From Rhodospirillales bacterium (GTDB lineage Bacteria; Pseudomonadota; Alphaproteobacteria; BOG-932; Roseiterribacteraceae), in assembly GCA_003165335.1 (NCBI GenBank), contig PLTD01000127.1:62001-126000 (forward strand): 64,000 bases of DNA, in the 5' to 3' direction. Every line of letters begins with the position of its first letter. Position 1 is the first letter of the stretch. The notes under the pieces are model-generated. The model searched no databases, was not told where the DNA came from, and saw only the letters and a list, made by a program, of their open reading frames with translations. Made by a program: the position numbers and the translations under genes. Of the stretch, positions 56,796 to 64,000 are shown one piece after another.

Positions 56796-57873
56796 GGTTG
56801 CACTCTATAACGATTTCAGCCGCTTTAGTCTGCGCGGCCTCCACTGGCTTTCGCTATTTGCCGCTCTGGTTCCGTCTGCCGCTTATTCTGCCGATATCGA
56901 CACCAGTCTGGGCGGCTTCGTCAAATTCCAATCCGCGTTCCTTGATCCCGCGCGCCCACCGATCGGCAGCGACGGGGCGCGGCTGGACGGCGAGGCCCAT
57001 GTGGAGATCCAGGCGCAGACGGACACCGGTGTAACCTATGGCGGTCGGCTGCAATTGCTGCGTGCGGCCAAGGCCGGTGACAACGGCAGTTTCGCCGATA
57101 TCGGCTGGGCATGGGGCGAGTTTCGGCTCGGCGACTATGGCGGCGCGGCTCGGGAACTGACCGTGTCTGCGCCGACCATTGGCATCGGTCAGATCGGTGG
57201 CGATTTGGACCGATTCGGTGCACCGTCGGCGCTGTTGGCGCCTTATGCGCTGAATAACGACGATTCGGCCAAGCTGACCTATCTATCCCCGGCTGTTCTG
57301 GGATTTCGTCTGGGCATATCCTACACGCCTGAACTGACCGGTGGGGGGATCGAGTTGGTATCCGAACCGCACGTCGCGGGCATCGATCGGCATCGCAACG
57401 TGGCGGAGATTGCGCTGGGTTCGACCCGGGATGTCGGGGCGGTCACGGTGACAACCGGAGCATCCGCCGTCTTCGGGGATAGTGTGCCAGGGTCCCATCT
57501 GCACGATCTGGCGGGCGGCTCGGCCGGCGTTAAGGCTGCCTGGAACGGTTTTACCGTTGGCGGCGGCTTTGTCTATGACGGCGCCGGCACTTTGCCATTG
57601 GACGGGCGGCCGGGTCATGTCGATGTCGATAGCATCGTCAGCGAATTCAATCTGGGCGCCACCTACGATCTAGACCGCTGGTCGTTCGGTGTTTCGTGGG
57701 CGCATGACTATCGAAAAGCGCAGGCATCCACCGATCTTGTTTCCGCAGGCTTAACCTACCGGATCGTGAGAGGACTGACGGTCGGGGCGGATTTGGCGCA
57801 TTTCTCGAGGCCCGCAGGACTGGGCAATGCCCAGACGAGCGCGCTGTTGGCCGAGACCGCGATCCATTTTTAG
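56794..57873 (+). CDS. Gram-negative porin
   Basis: A 359-aa outer-membrane beta-barrel: signal peptide (residues 1-32, SAAYS-AD), a first strand DTSLGGFVKFQSAFLD, many amphipathic strands, GEFRLGDYGGAARELTV near a loop typical of alphaproteobacterial porins, and a C-terminal LLAETAIHF ending in Phe, the BAM recognition signal. The ATG at 56794 is one base off the yggS start on the other strand (the sequence is CCATGG). Its stop overlaps the LolA gene by four bases. It forms a diffusion channel; selectivity unknown. Confidence 0.85.
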   Translation: MVALYNDFSRFSLRGLHWLSLFAALVPSAAYSADIDTSLGGFVKFQSAFLDPARPPIGSDGARLDGEAHVEIQAQTDTGVTYGGRLQLLRAAKAGDNGSFADIGWAWGEFRLGDYGGAARELTVSAPTIGIGQIGGDLDRFGAPSALLAPYALNNDDSAKLTYLSPAVLGFRLGISYTPELTGGGIELVSEPHVAGIDRHRNVAEIALGSTRDVGAVTVTTGASAVFGDSVPGSHLHDLAGGSAGVKAAWNGFTVGGGFVYDGAGTLPLDGRPGHVDVDSIVSEFNLGATYDLDRWSFGVSWAHDYRKAQASTDLVSAGLTYRIVRGLTVGADLAHFSRPAGLGNAQTSALLAETAIHF

Positions 57874-58511
57874 CGGTGGCGCTTCCCGCCGTTCGGGTCC
57901 TGAAATTTGAATAGACCCGGGTCCAGCGTCGCGCCGAACGTCCAGTCGGAAAAGCTGACGTCCGTGATTTGCCCCTGGCCATCGATAAGTCGCCATCCGC
58001 GCAATTCGAGCGGAGAATCCGAAAAGGCGACCGTCACCGTACCGTCGGCATCTTTTTGGGCCTGTGTCAGCGTTACCCGGATAACGCCTGCCGTGTGCTC
58101 GAACGCCGTCACGCGCACGCCGTCAGTCAGCGAAATCTTCGGCCTTAAGAGGAAATCGAGCGGTGTCGACCCAATCGGCAGATTGGACGCCTCCTTTTGC
58201 TGGGCATCCCAAAAGATAACGTAATCGCCGTCCGCGATCAGAAGATTGCCCTTGGGCTGCGTGTACTCGAACCGAAGCTTGCTGGGACGGCTAAGATAGA
58301 AGATACCACGCGTCGGGTTCCCGTCGGGTCCGACGAATGTGAAGTTCGCCTGTGCGGTGGTCAGACCGTTCAAATAGCCTTCTATGCGGGTAAGATCGGC
58401 GGCCTGACCGGCTGTGACGGCCTGCGGTCCGGCTTGCGCCTGTGCATGGCTCGGTCCCCCGAATGTTATCGCGAAAACAATAAGAGCTGGGACGATTTGA
58501 TTGAACTTCAT
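57870..58511 (-). CDS. lolA: LolA-like outer-membrane lipoprotein carrier
   Basis: Periplasmic carrier of lipoproteins to the outer membrane. The 213-aa protein has a signal peptide (residues 1-25, SHAQA-QA) and the LolA barrel: RIEGYLNGLTTAQANFTF, GIFYLSRPSKLRFEYTQPKG and LLIADGDYVIFWDAQQKE. The ATG at 58511 is used because the preceding stretch does not look like a signal peptide. It converges on the porin with a four-base overlap. LolB is not seen nearby. Confidence 0.87.
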   Translation of the reverse strand: MKFNQIVPALIVFAITFGGPSHAQAQAGPQAVTAGQAADLTRIEGYLNGLTTAQANFTFVGPDGNPTRGIFYLSRPSKLRFEYTQPKGNLLIADGDYVIFWDAQQKEASNLPIGSTPLDFLLRPKISLTDGVRVTAFEHTAGVIRVTLTQAQKDADGTVTVAFSDSPLELRGWRLIDGQGQITDVSFSDWTFGATLDPGLFKFQDPNGGKRHR

Positions 58512-58812
58512 GCCGTATCTATCGGTCACGATGGTGGCAATACAAGGGCGAAACGAGGAGCGGGCTCTCAACGAACTTGCAGCCGGTACGGGTAAAATAT
58601 ATCTAAAACTGTCGATATTTTTAACACCCGGAGTGATCCGGTTCGCGAGAAATAGCGTAAAGCCATTTGTTACAGTGCTTTAGTTAAAGTGGCATCGCCT
58701 TTGCATCTAAGTTCGAGGCGGCGATTTAAGCTTAGTGTTTGATCGACCGACTGAATTTGGACTGTCGCCGGCGACCAGCTGGCAGCGGGTCGATGTCGTT
58801 GAGGGTGAGCGA
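58512..58812. other. 301-base divergent intergenic region (lolA / MaoC)
   Basis: AT-rich gap with the promoters of both genes. AAAATAT (58594-58600) and ATATTTT (58615-58621) form an inverted repeat with a 14-base centre. An in-frame extension of the MaoC gene back to a GTG at 58735 is open but lacks a ribosome-binding site, so I treat it as leader. No other coding frame is convincing. Confidence 0.5.
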
Positions 58813-59298
58813 ATGACCGGTACAAAGATGGCGCACTCCACAGTGATTCCCTGGAAGGGCGCCAAGCCGAGGGACACGAAGGCCACGATGACTGTCGGAG
58901 ACAGTTTTTCCAAAAGCGTGCGGTTCGATGCCAATAGCATCGCCTCATTTGCGCTTTTGACCGGCGATACCAACCCTCTTCATCACGACGCGGTCTATGC
59001 CCGGCAAAGCAGGTTTGGCGGAATTATCGCGTCCGGCAGCCATGTCACTGCCTTGCTCACCGGAATGGTCGCGGGCCATTTTGCCGATAAGGGCATGAAT
59101 GTCGGCCTCGATTTTTCGTTTCGCTTCCAGGCCCCGATTCGTCTCGACGATGTCATACAGATGCGCTGGACCATGACAGGCCGGATGCCGAAAATGTCGC
59201 TCAAGGGCGATATCGTCACTTTGGAGGGCGAGGCTGTTCGCTCAGATGGGATCGTCGCCGTATCAAGCACAGCGCACGTCCTTCTGCTCGGCTCCTGA
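58813..59298 (+). CDS. MaoC-family (R)-specific hydratase-like protein
   Basis: A 161-aa hot-dog-fold protein. The hydratase signature with catalytic Asp52 and His57 reads LTGDTNPLHHDAVYARQSRFGG, the pattern of PhaJ/(R)-enoyl-CoA hydratases. GAGGGTGAG precedes the ATG at 58813. It may supply (R)-3-hydroxyacyl-CoA for polyhydroxyalkanoate or fatty-acid use. It is followed after 200 bases by the dsbA-smc operon. Confidence 0.9.
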   Translation: MTGTKMAHSTVIPWKGAKPRDTKATMTVGDSFSKSVRFDANSIASFALLTGDTNPLHHDAVYARQSRFGGIIASGSHVTALLTGMVAGHFADKGMNVGLDFSFRFQAPIRLDDVIQMRWTMTGRMPKMSLKGDIVTLEGEAVRSDGIVAVSSTAHVLLLGS

Positions 59299-59423
59299 CG
59301 CACTTCTAAGGCGTCTAACGCCATCGGAAATCTTCATCGATCATATTTGATGGCCGTGGCCATCTGATCGCCTTGCATTCCTGCCACCCTGGTCGGTATC
59401 GTCGCGCGACGGCCCGAAATCGA

Positions 59424-59439
59424 GATTCGCTCAAGAATC
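59424..59439 (+). promoter_or_regulatory. GANTC pair before dsbA-smc
   Basis: GATTC (59424-59428) and GAATC (59435-59439), 11 bases apart, form an inverted pair (GATTC-N6-GAATC) in the 201-base gap before the dsbA-like gene, 61 bases upstream of its ATG. They are potential CcrM sites controlling the operon that includes smc. Confidence 0.4.
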
Positions 59440-59499
59440 GGCGTTCGGGCTCCATGGTCGCGCGCCAGGCCGCGTGCACCGCCGGGGAGTGACATAGCC

Positions 59500-60120
59500 A
59501 TGAATCGCATCGTTTCAGCCATAATGTTTGCAGCGCTCGCGCTTTGCACTGCGCCGAAAGCCTTCGCGGCTGACGCGCCTGCCGATCCGCGCATGGCAGA
59601 ACATGCGCTGGGCAACCCGAAGGCCCCGGTGCGGATCGACGAATATTATTCTCTGGATTGTCCGCACTGTGCGGCCTTCGTGGTCGAAACCCTGCCGCAG
59701 CTTACATCAGACTTTATCGACAAGGGTAAGGTCTACCTCGTCTTGCATGATTTCCCGCTGCACGAGATGGCGCTTCGGGCCACAATGTTGGCGCGTTGCG
59801 CCCCGCCGGAGCGCTTCTTTCCAATGGTCGATACGCTGTTCCACGTTCAACGCGGCTGGCTTCTTCAGACCGAGGGGGCATCGATGGACGCCCTGAAGCA
59901 GCAGGCGAAGTTCGCCGGGCTGACCGACAGCCAGATAGACAGTTGCCTGAACGACAGGGGTCTTGAGGATGCAATTCTTGCGGAACGGCTCGACGCTGAA
60001 AAATCCGTGCAGATCGAGGCAACCCCAACCTTCATCTTCAACCAGAACAATTCGGATCGGATCGTTTCTGCTGCGCCGTTCGATACGTTTAAAGACAAGA
60101 TCAACTCGCTGCTGAAATAG
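59500..60120 (+). CDS. DsbA-family thiol oxidoreductase
   Basis: A 206-aa periplasmic thioredoxin-fold protein with a signal peptide (residues 1-23, AFA-AD) and the active-site CPHC (Cys54-Cys57) in YYSLDCPHCAAFV; a cis-Pro is in EATPTF. The inserted helical domain (about 85-155) fits DsbA/DsbG-like proteins such as those before smc in many alphaproteobacteria. It lies 28 bases before smc, consistent with one operon. Confidence 0.92.
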   Translation: MNRIVSAIMFAALALCTAPKAFAADAPADPRMAEHALGNPKAPVRIDEYYSLDCPHCAAFVVETLPQLTSDFIDKGKVYLVLHDFPLHEMALRATMLARCAPPERFFPMVDTLFHVQRGWLLQTEGASMDALKQQAKFAGLTDSQIDSCLNDRGLEDAILAERLDAEKSVQIEATPTFIFNQNNSDRIVSAAPFDTFKDKINSLLK

Positions 60121-60148
60121 CCGCAACAGATTGCGGCAAGGTCCCCAC

Positions 60149-63100
60149 GTGCAATTCACGCGTCTTCGCCTCGCGGGCTTCAAATCTTTCGTAGATCCGA
60201 TCGATCTCGAAATAGCCCCGGGCATGACCGGAATCGTCGGGCCCAACGGCTGCGGCAAGTCAAATCTTGTCGAGGCCCTACGCTGGGTCATGGGCGAGAC
60301 CTCGGCCCGGCGCATGCGCGGCGGCGATATGGAAGACGTCATTTTCGGCGGAACCACGACCCGGCCCGCACGCAATATCGCCGAAGTCACGCTGGTTGCC
60401 CTTGACGAGGACGGCTCGCTTCCAGCCGGCGTGACACGCCTGTCAGGCCCGGGCGAGTTCGAGATCGCTCGACGGATCGAGCGTGGCCAGGGGTCGGACT
60501 ATCGGGTCAGCGGCCGGCCGGCACGGGCGCGCGATGTCCAGACTTTATTCGCCGACGCCGCCAGTGGTTCGTCGTCACCCGCATTGGTCAGCCAAGGGCG
60601 GGTATCGGGCCTGATCAACGCCAAGCCGACAGAACGCCGTCAGGTGCTGGAAGACGCCGCAGGCATTTCCGGGCTGCACGCGCGGCGGCACGAGGCCGAA
60701 CTCAAGCTGCGGGCGGCCGAAACCAATCTAGAACGGTTGGACGATGTTCTGGGCACGATGCAGACTCAGCTGGCGGGGCTGAAAAAGCAGGCACGCCAGG
60801 CAATCCGCTACCGGGAGCTCAGCGAAGAGATCAGGCGGGCCGACGCCATGCTGCTCGCTCTGCGCTGGCAGACGTTACTGAGCCGCGCAAGCGACACGCG
60901 AAATCATTTTACACAGGCCGATAATGCCGTCCGTGAGGCAATGCTGGACGTGGCACAGGCGACGACACGCAATTCCGAGTGCGCCGCGGCCATGCCGCCG
61001 TTGCGCAAGGAAGAGGCGGCCCTGGCGCATGCCTATTCGACCGTTATAGCCAGACGGGACACGTTGATCGCCGAGGAACGCCAGCTTGCCGCGGCGGTGG
61101 CCGAAGCAGACCAACAGGCCCGCCAACTGGCGGCGGATCATGCCCACGAAAACCGCCAGCAGTCCGAGGCCCAATCCGTGGAGGCAAGGCTGGCAGCGGA
61201 AGCCGAAAGCCTGGCCGATCAGGCAAAGGGCCATCCTGCGCGGCGAGACGCGGCGCAGAGTGACCTGGCACAGGCGCGCGCGAAGGTTTCCGAATTCGAC
61301 GCCGCGCTCGCCAAACTGACTGAAAGCGTTGCCACCGCCGAGGCCGAATCTGCATCGCTCGGTCGACAAAAACGCGATCTGGAGCAGCGACTGGCGACCT
61401 TGGAACGCCGCATCGCCGACGAAAAGCGCAGGCTCGATTCCTTGCCGGCAGACCAGGCCGATGCAGATGCGATCGCCAATGCCGCTGCGGCGCAGGCACT
61501 CGCCGAAAAATCCGCGGCCGCAGCGCGGGAAAATCTGACACTCGCCGAAAAGCGCCGCTTCGACTCCGAGGGCGCAGTCGCGACAGCACGCACTGCAGAG
61601 CGTCAGGCGTCAGGTGAGGCAACCCGCCTTGCCGCCGAGCAAAAGGCGCTTGCGGGTCTGCTGAAAAGCACGTCGGCCGGGAACTTTCCTCCGGTGCTTG
61701 ACCAGATGCGCGTCGCGCGGGGCTATGAAACCGCCCTCGCAGTTGCGCTGGCGGACGGGCTGGAGGCTGCTCTCGATCCGGATGCGCCGACCCATTGGCG
61801 CGGCGAAGCGCCGACTGGAACGGACGCGGCTCAATTCCCGCCGGATATCGAGCCGCTTGCTCCTAGAATTACCGCACCGAAGGCGCTGTCCTGGGCCTTG
61901 GCCCATATCGGGCTGGTCAAGGATGATGCAACCGGCGACCGGCTGGCAGCCACTCTAAAGCCGGGACAGATATTGGTTACACGCCAGGGGGCATTGTGGC
62001 GCTGGGACGGTCTGGTTCGGCGGCCCGGTGCGGTATCGCCGGCCGCAGCACGCCTCGAACAGCGCAACCGGCTTGAGCAGGTCGAACGCGAATTCGCCGA
62101 GGCCGATCAGGCGTCGAAGGCCGCGAGCGGAAATCTTTCGGCCGCGGAAGCGGCTTTGGCTTCAGCTTCCGCGGCCGAGAAAGACGCTCGTGGCGCGGTC
62201 ATGGCCGTGACGGCGGCGCTCGAACGCGCGCGCGGCGATCACGCCCAACGTAAACGCGAAGCCGAATCGCGCGCCGTGACGCGCCAGGCGCTTGCCGGGT
62301 CGCTCGGCCTGGCTGAGACCGACAGGTCCGGTGTCGTGTCAGCGATGGCTGCTTTGACGGAAAATCTCAAATTACTGCCTGACTCGGCGGACGCGCGCCG
62401 CGAGTTGGAGGTTCTAAGGGCCAATCTCTCGTCAGAGCGCAACCGCCTTGGCCTGTGTCTGGCCGCGGTTGAACAGCTTGGGCGCGAAGATTCGGCGCGC
62501 AATACGCGTTTGGCCACGATCGCCGGAGAACGGCAGGAATGGCGGGATCGCGCCGGTCGGGCATCGGTGCGCGTGGCCGAACTCGGGCAACGTGAATCAG
62601 TATTGAGTACAGCACGCGCACGTTTGGCCGAGGAGCCGGCCCGCCTTGCGACCGCGCGCGAGAAAATCCTGTCCGAGTTGGAGATCGCCGAAAAGGCGCG
62701 TGCCCAAGCGTCTGACCGTGTCGTGGCCGGAGAAGCGGCCCAGCAGGCGAGCGAACGTGCATTACGCCTCGCCGAATCCGGCCTTGCCGATATGCGCGAG
62801 GCGCGTGTGCGGGCCGAGGCCGCAGTCGCAGCGGTGATTGAAGAAATGGAACAGCTGAAACAGCGTGCCGTCGAGAGGCTGGGCGATGTGGCGCCGGCAA
62901 GCATCGATTTGACCATGCTGGCGGGGCTCGCCGGATTGGCGCCGGACAAACTGCCTGAGCCTGCCTCGGCAGAGGCGCGCCATGCCAAACTGACCCGGGA
63001 TCGCGACTCGATCGGTCCGGTCAACCTGCGCGCCGAAATGGAAGTCGCCGAGCTGGACGGCGAAATTACCCGCATGACGAGCGAGCGAGACGACCTTATC

Positions 63101-63634
63101 GCCGCCATCGCCAGGCTGCGGCAAGCTGTCCATGGTCTGAACCGCGAGGCGCGGGAAAGACTGCTTGCGTCGTTCGGCACCATCGATGCGCATTTCCGCC
63201 GACTGTTCGAAAGATTGTTCGGCGGCGGTTCGGCGGAACTGAGACTGACCGAGGCCGACGACCCGTTAGACGCCGGGCTCGAAATCCTCGCCAGCCCGCC
63301 CGGAAAAAAACTTCAGCAATTGTCTTTGCTATCGGGCGGTGAACAGGCCCTGACGGCTATCGCGCTGATTTTCGCCATGTTTTTGACCAACCCGTCGCCG
63401 GTTTGCGTTCTCGACGAGGTCGATGCGCCGCTGGACGATGCCAATGTCGATCGTTTTTGCGCCCTGGTGCAGGAGATCGCGCGGGATGTCGGCACGCGAT
63501 TCCTGATCATTACGCACCATCGTTTGACCATGGCGCGGATGGATCGCCTCTATGGTGTTACAATGGCGGAGCGCGGCATTTCGCAACTGGTATCGGTCGA
63601 TTTGCGCCGCGCAGACGCCCTTACGGCCGCATAG
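60149..63634 (+). CDS. smc: chromosome segregation protein SMC
   Basis: ATPase that compacts and aligns the chromosome, 1161 aa. Walker A GPNGCGKS (31-38), long Ala/Glu/Arg-rich coiled coils (about 165-500 and 660-990) around a hinge near residues 510-620, the ABC signature LLSGGEQ with Ser1062, and Walker B VCVLDEVDAP with Asp1089/Glu1090. The GTG at 60149 (VQFTRLRLAGFKSFVDP) is used; a TTG six codons earlier is less likely. Partner genes scpA/scpB are not in the window. The dsbA-like gene lies directly upstream. Confidence 0.97.
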   Translation: MQFTRLRLAGFKSFVDPIDLEIAPGMTGIVGPNGCGKSNLVEALRWVMGETSARRMRGGDMEDVIFGGTTTRPARNIAEVTLVALDEDGSLPAGVTRLSGPGEFEIARRIERGQGSDYRVSGRPARARDVQTLFADAASGSSSPALVSQGRVSGLINAKPTERRQVLEDAAGISGLHARRHEAELKLRAAETNLERLDDVLGTMQTQLAGLKKQARQAIRYRELSEEIRRADAMLLALRWQTLLSRASDTRNHFTQADNAVREAMLDVAQATTRNSECAAAMPPLRKEEAALAHAYSTVIARRDTLIAEERQLAAAVAEADQQARQLAADHAHENRQQSEAQSVEARLAAEAESLADQAKGHPARRDAAQSDLAQARAKVSEFDAALAKLTESVATAEAESASLGRQKRDLEQRLATLERRIADEKRRLDSLPADQADADAIANAAAAQALAEKSAAAARENLTLAEKRRFDSEGAVATARTAERQASGEATRLAAEQKALAGLLKSTSAGNFPPVLDQMRVARGYETALAVALADGLEAALDPDAPTHWRGEAPTGTDAAQFPPDIEPLAPRITAPKALSWALAHIGLVKDDATGDRLAATLKPGQILVTRQGALWRWDGLVRRPGAVSPAAARLEQRNRLEQVEREFAEADQASKAASGNLSAAEAALASASAAEKDARGAVMAVTAALERARGDHAQRKREAESRAVTRQALAGSLGLAETDRSGVVSAMAALTENLKLLPDSADARRELEVLRANLSSERNRLGLCLAAVEQLGREDSARNTRLATIAGERQEWRDRAGRASVRVAELGQRESVLSTARARLAEEPARLATAREKILSELEIAEKARAQASDRVVAGEAAQQASERALRLAESGLADMREARVRAEAAVAAVIEEMEQLKQRAVERLGDVAPASIDLTMLAGLAGLAPDKLPEPASAEARHAKLTRDRDSIGPVNLRAEMEVAELDGEITRMTSERDDLIAAIARLRQAVHGLNREARERLLASFGTIDAHFRRLFERLFGGGSAELRLTEADDPLDAGLEILASPPGKKLQQLSLLSGGEQALTAIALIFAMFLTNPSPVCVLDEVDAPLDDANVDRFCALVQEIARDVGTRFLIITHHRLTMARMDRLYGVTMAERGISQLVSVDLRRADALTAA

Positions 63635-63670
63635 CGACACCGGAATGACCCCCAAATCCGGGAAACCGGC

Positions 63671-63699
63671 TTGACAGGAATTGATGCCGCTCATACGGT
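63671..63699 (+). promoter_or_regulatory. sigma-70-type promoter before atpI
   Basis: TTGACA (63671-63676), 17 bases, TACGGT (63694-63699). Consensus -35, weak -10 (TA...T). It is 37 bases after the smc stop and 67-95 bases before the atpI ATG, and would be the promoter of the ATP synthase F0 operon beginning there. Confidence 0.5.
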
Positions 63700-63710
63700 C
63701 GCGCCGCTTT

Positions 63711-63738
63711 CAGCGCCGAGGGGTGCTGAGGGTTTTTT
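63711..63738 (+). terminator. terminator-like hairpin between smc and atpI
   Basis: CAGCGCC (63711-63717), GAGG loop, GGTGCTG (63722-63728), AGGG, then TTTTTT (63733-63738). It can end the smc transcript. It also lies just past the promoter at 63671-63699, so a transcript from that promoter would meet it at once. Confidence 0.65.
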
Positions 63739-63765
63739 GGCTGCGCTTTCAAGAAAGATGCGCCG

Positions 63766-64000
63766 ATGAACCCGAACGACCTCGAGAATCGAATCGCTCA
63801 GGCTCGCGCCAGGGCTGATCGCCATGGTCCGGCATCTTCGGATGGCGGCGCGGACCCGGGGATCGAGAGTGCGATGAGTTTCGGATTGCGCGCCGGAGCG
63901 CAGTTCGTATCGGCAGTTCTGCTGGGCGGAGGACTTGGGTGGGCGATCGATCGCTGGCTCGGGACCAAACCGTTCGGAATGCTGATCCTGATGGTGCTGA
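63766..64000 (+). CDS. atpI: AtpI-like ATP synthase accessory protein (partial)
   Basis: The first 78 codons of a gene running off the window. It has a polar N-terminal stretch (MNPNDLENRIAQARARADRH, then Gly/Asp-rich) and then a hydrophobic helical hairpin (AGAQFVSAVLLGGGLGWAIDRWLGTKPFGMLILMVL), which is the AtpI/AtpZ pattern found at the start of alphaproteobacterial F0 operons, with the conserved G-x-x-x-G and DRWLGTKP. Downstream atpB, atpE and atpF would be expected outside the window. Confidence 0.88.
   Translation, partial: MNPNDLENRIAQARARADRHGPASSDGGADPGIESAMSFGLRAGAQFVSAVLLGGGLGWAIDRWLGTKPFGMLILMVL

Noticed and set aside
63786-63795. Two adjacent GAATC sites inside atpI
   Set aside because: They lie in coding sequence and show that GANTC pairs occur without a promoter; used only as a caution for the GANTC findings.

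Overview
The window comes from an alphaproteobacterial chromosome, most likely Sphingomonadales or a close relative; this placement is inferred from gene content and order, not from a phylogeny. Support: a CcrM-type GANTC DNA methyltransferase, the aa3 oxidase order ctaC-ctaD-ctaB-coxF-ctaG-ctaE-surf1 followed by thrC, dciA next to mutY, a dsbA-like gene directly before smc, rplU-rpmA-obgE-proB, and many catabolic families (SnoaL-like proteins, Nu-class-type GSTs, FAH, an epoxide-hydrolase-like enzyme, SDR, a fused indolepyruvate:ferredoxin oxidoreductase). DNA is GC-rich, genes are dense, and ATGA/GTGA overlaps are common. I found no insertion sequence, integrase, rRNA, CRISPR array or phage gene. 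The only RNA gene I recognise is a tRNA-Leu(GAG).

Layout. 1-4.3 kb: tail of an RND pump, an aldo/keto reductase and a tightly coupled four-gene catabolic-type operon (SnoaL, DUF2834, GST, SnoaL), then a lipoprotein. 4.3-11.6 kb: phzF and a DegP/HtrA-like protease on the minus strand, divergent from an RND adaptor/pump operon. 11.6-20.9 kb: membrane protein, PLP aminotransferase, ftsK, MFS transporter, VOC protein, an epoxide-hydrolase-like enzyme, dciA and mutY. 20.8-30.7 kb: one long minus-strand run read as rplU, rpmA, obgE, proB, an unknown exported protein, thioesterase, pepN, radical SAM protein, rnhB, ccrM, folB. 30.8-39.2 kb: a SnoaL protein, tRNA-Leu, and the minus-strand cytochrome c oxidase cluster with thrC. 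39.4-49.4 kb: tldD, an Rmf/CrpP-like small protein, a Tyr/Pro-rich secreted protein, DUF4174, ppk2, FAH+GST, an MFS transporter, a hydratase, an atypical SDR and a Coq4-like protein. 49.5-56.8 kb: the 2-oxoacid:ferredoxin oxidoreductase with a divergent Lrp/AsnC regulator and an L,D-transpeptidase, a PEP-CTERM protein with a consensus sigma-54 promoter, a Sel1 lipoprotein flanked by direct copies of the yggS 3' end, and yggS. 56.8-64 kb: porin, lolA, MaoC protein, dsbA-like gene, smc and the start of atpI.

Themes. The window encodes CcrM and shows GANTC sites grouped in front of ccrM, the aminotransferase-ftsK operon and dsbA-smc, which suggests methylation-linked cell-cycle control. The most unusual spots are (i) the sigma-54/PEP-CTERM unit with an enhancer-like dyad about 115-125 bases upstream, (ii) the 173/174-base direct repeat of the yggS 3' end flanking a lower-GC Sel1 gene, (iii) a 31-base interrupted palindrome over a perfect TATAAT box in front of the Coq4-like gene, and (iv) an SDR that lacks the catalytic Tyr and Lys. 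Positions and motifs were read by eye; family names rest on motif recognition, not on database searches.
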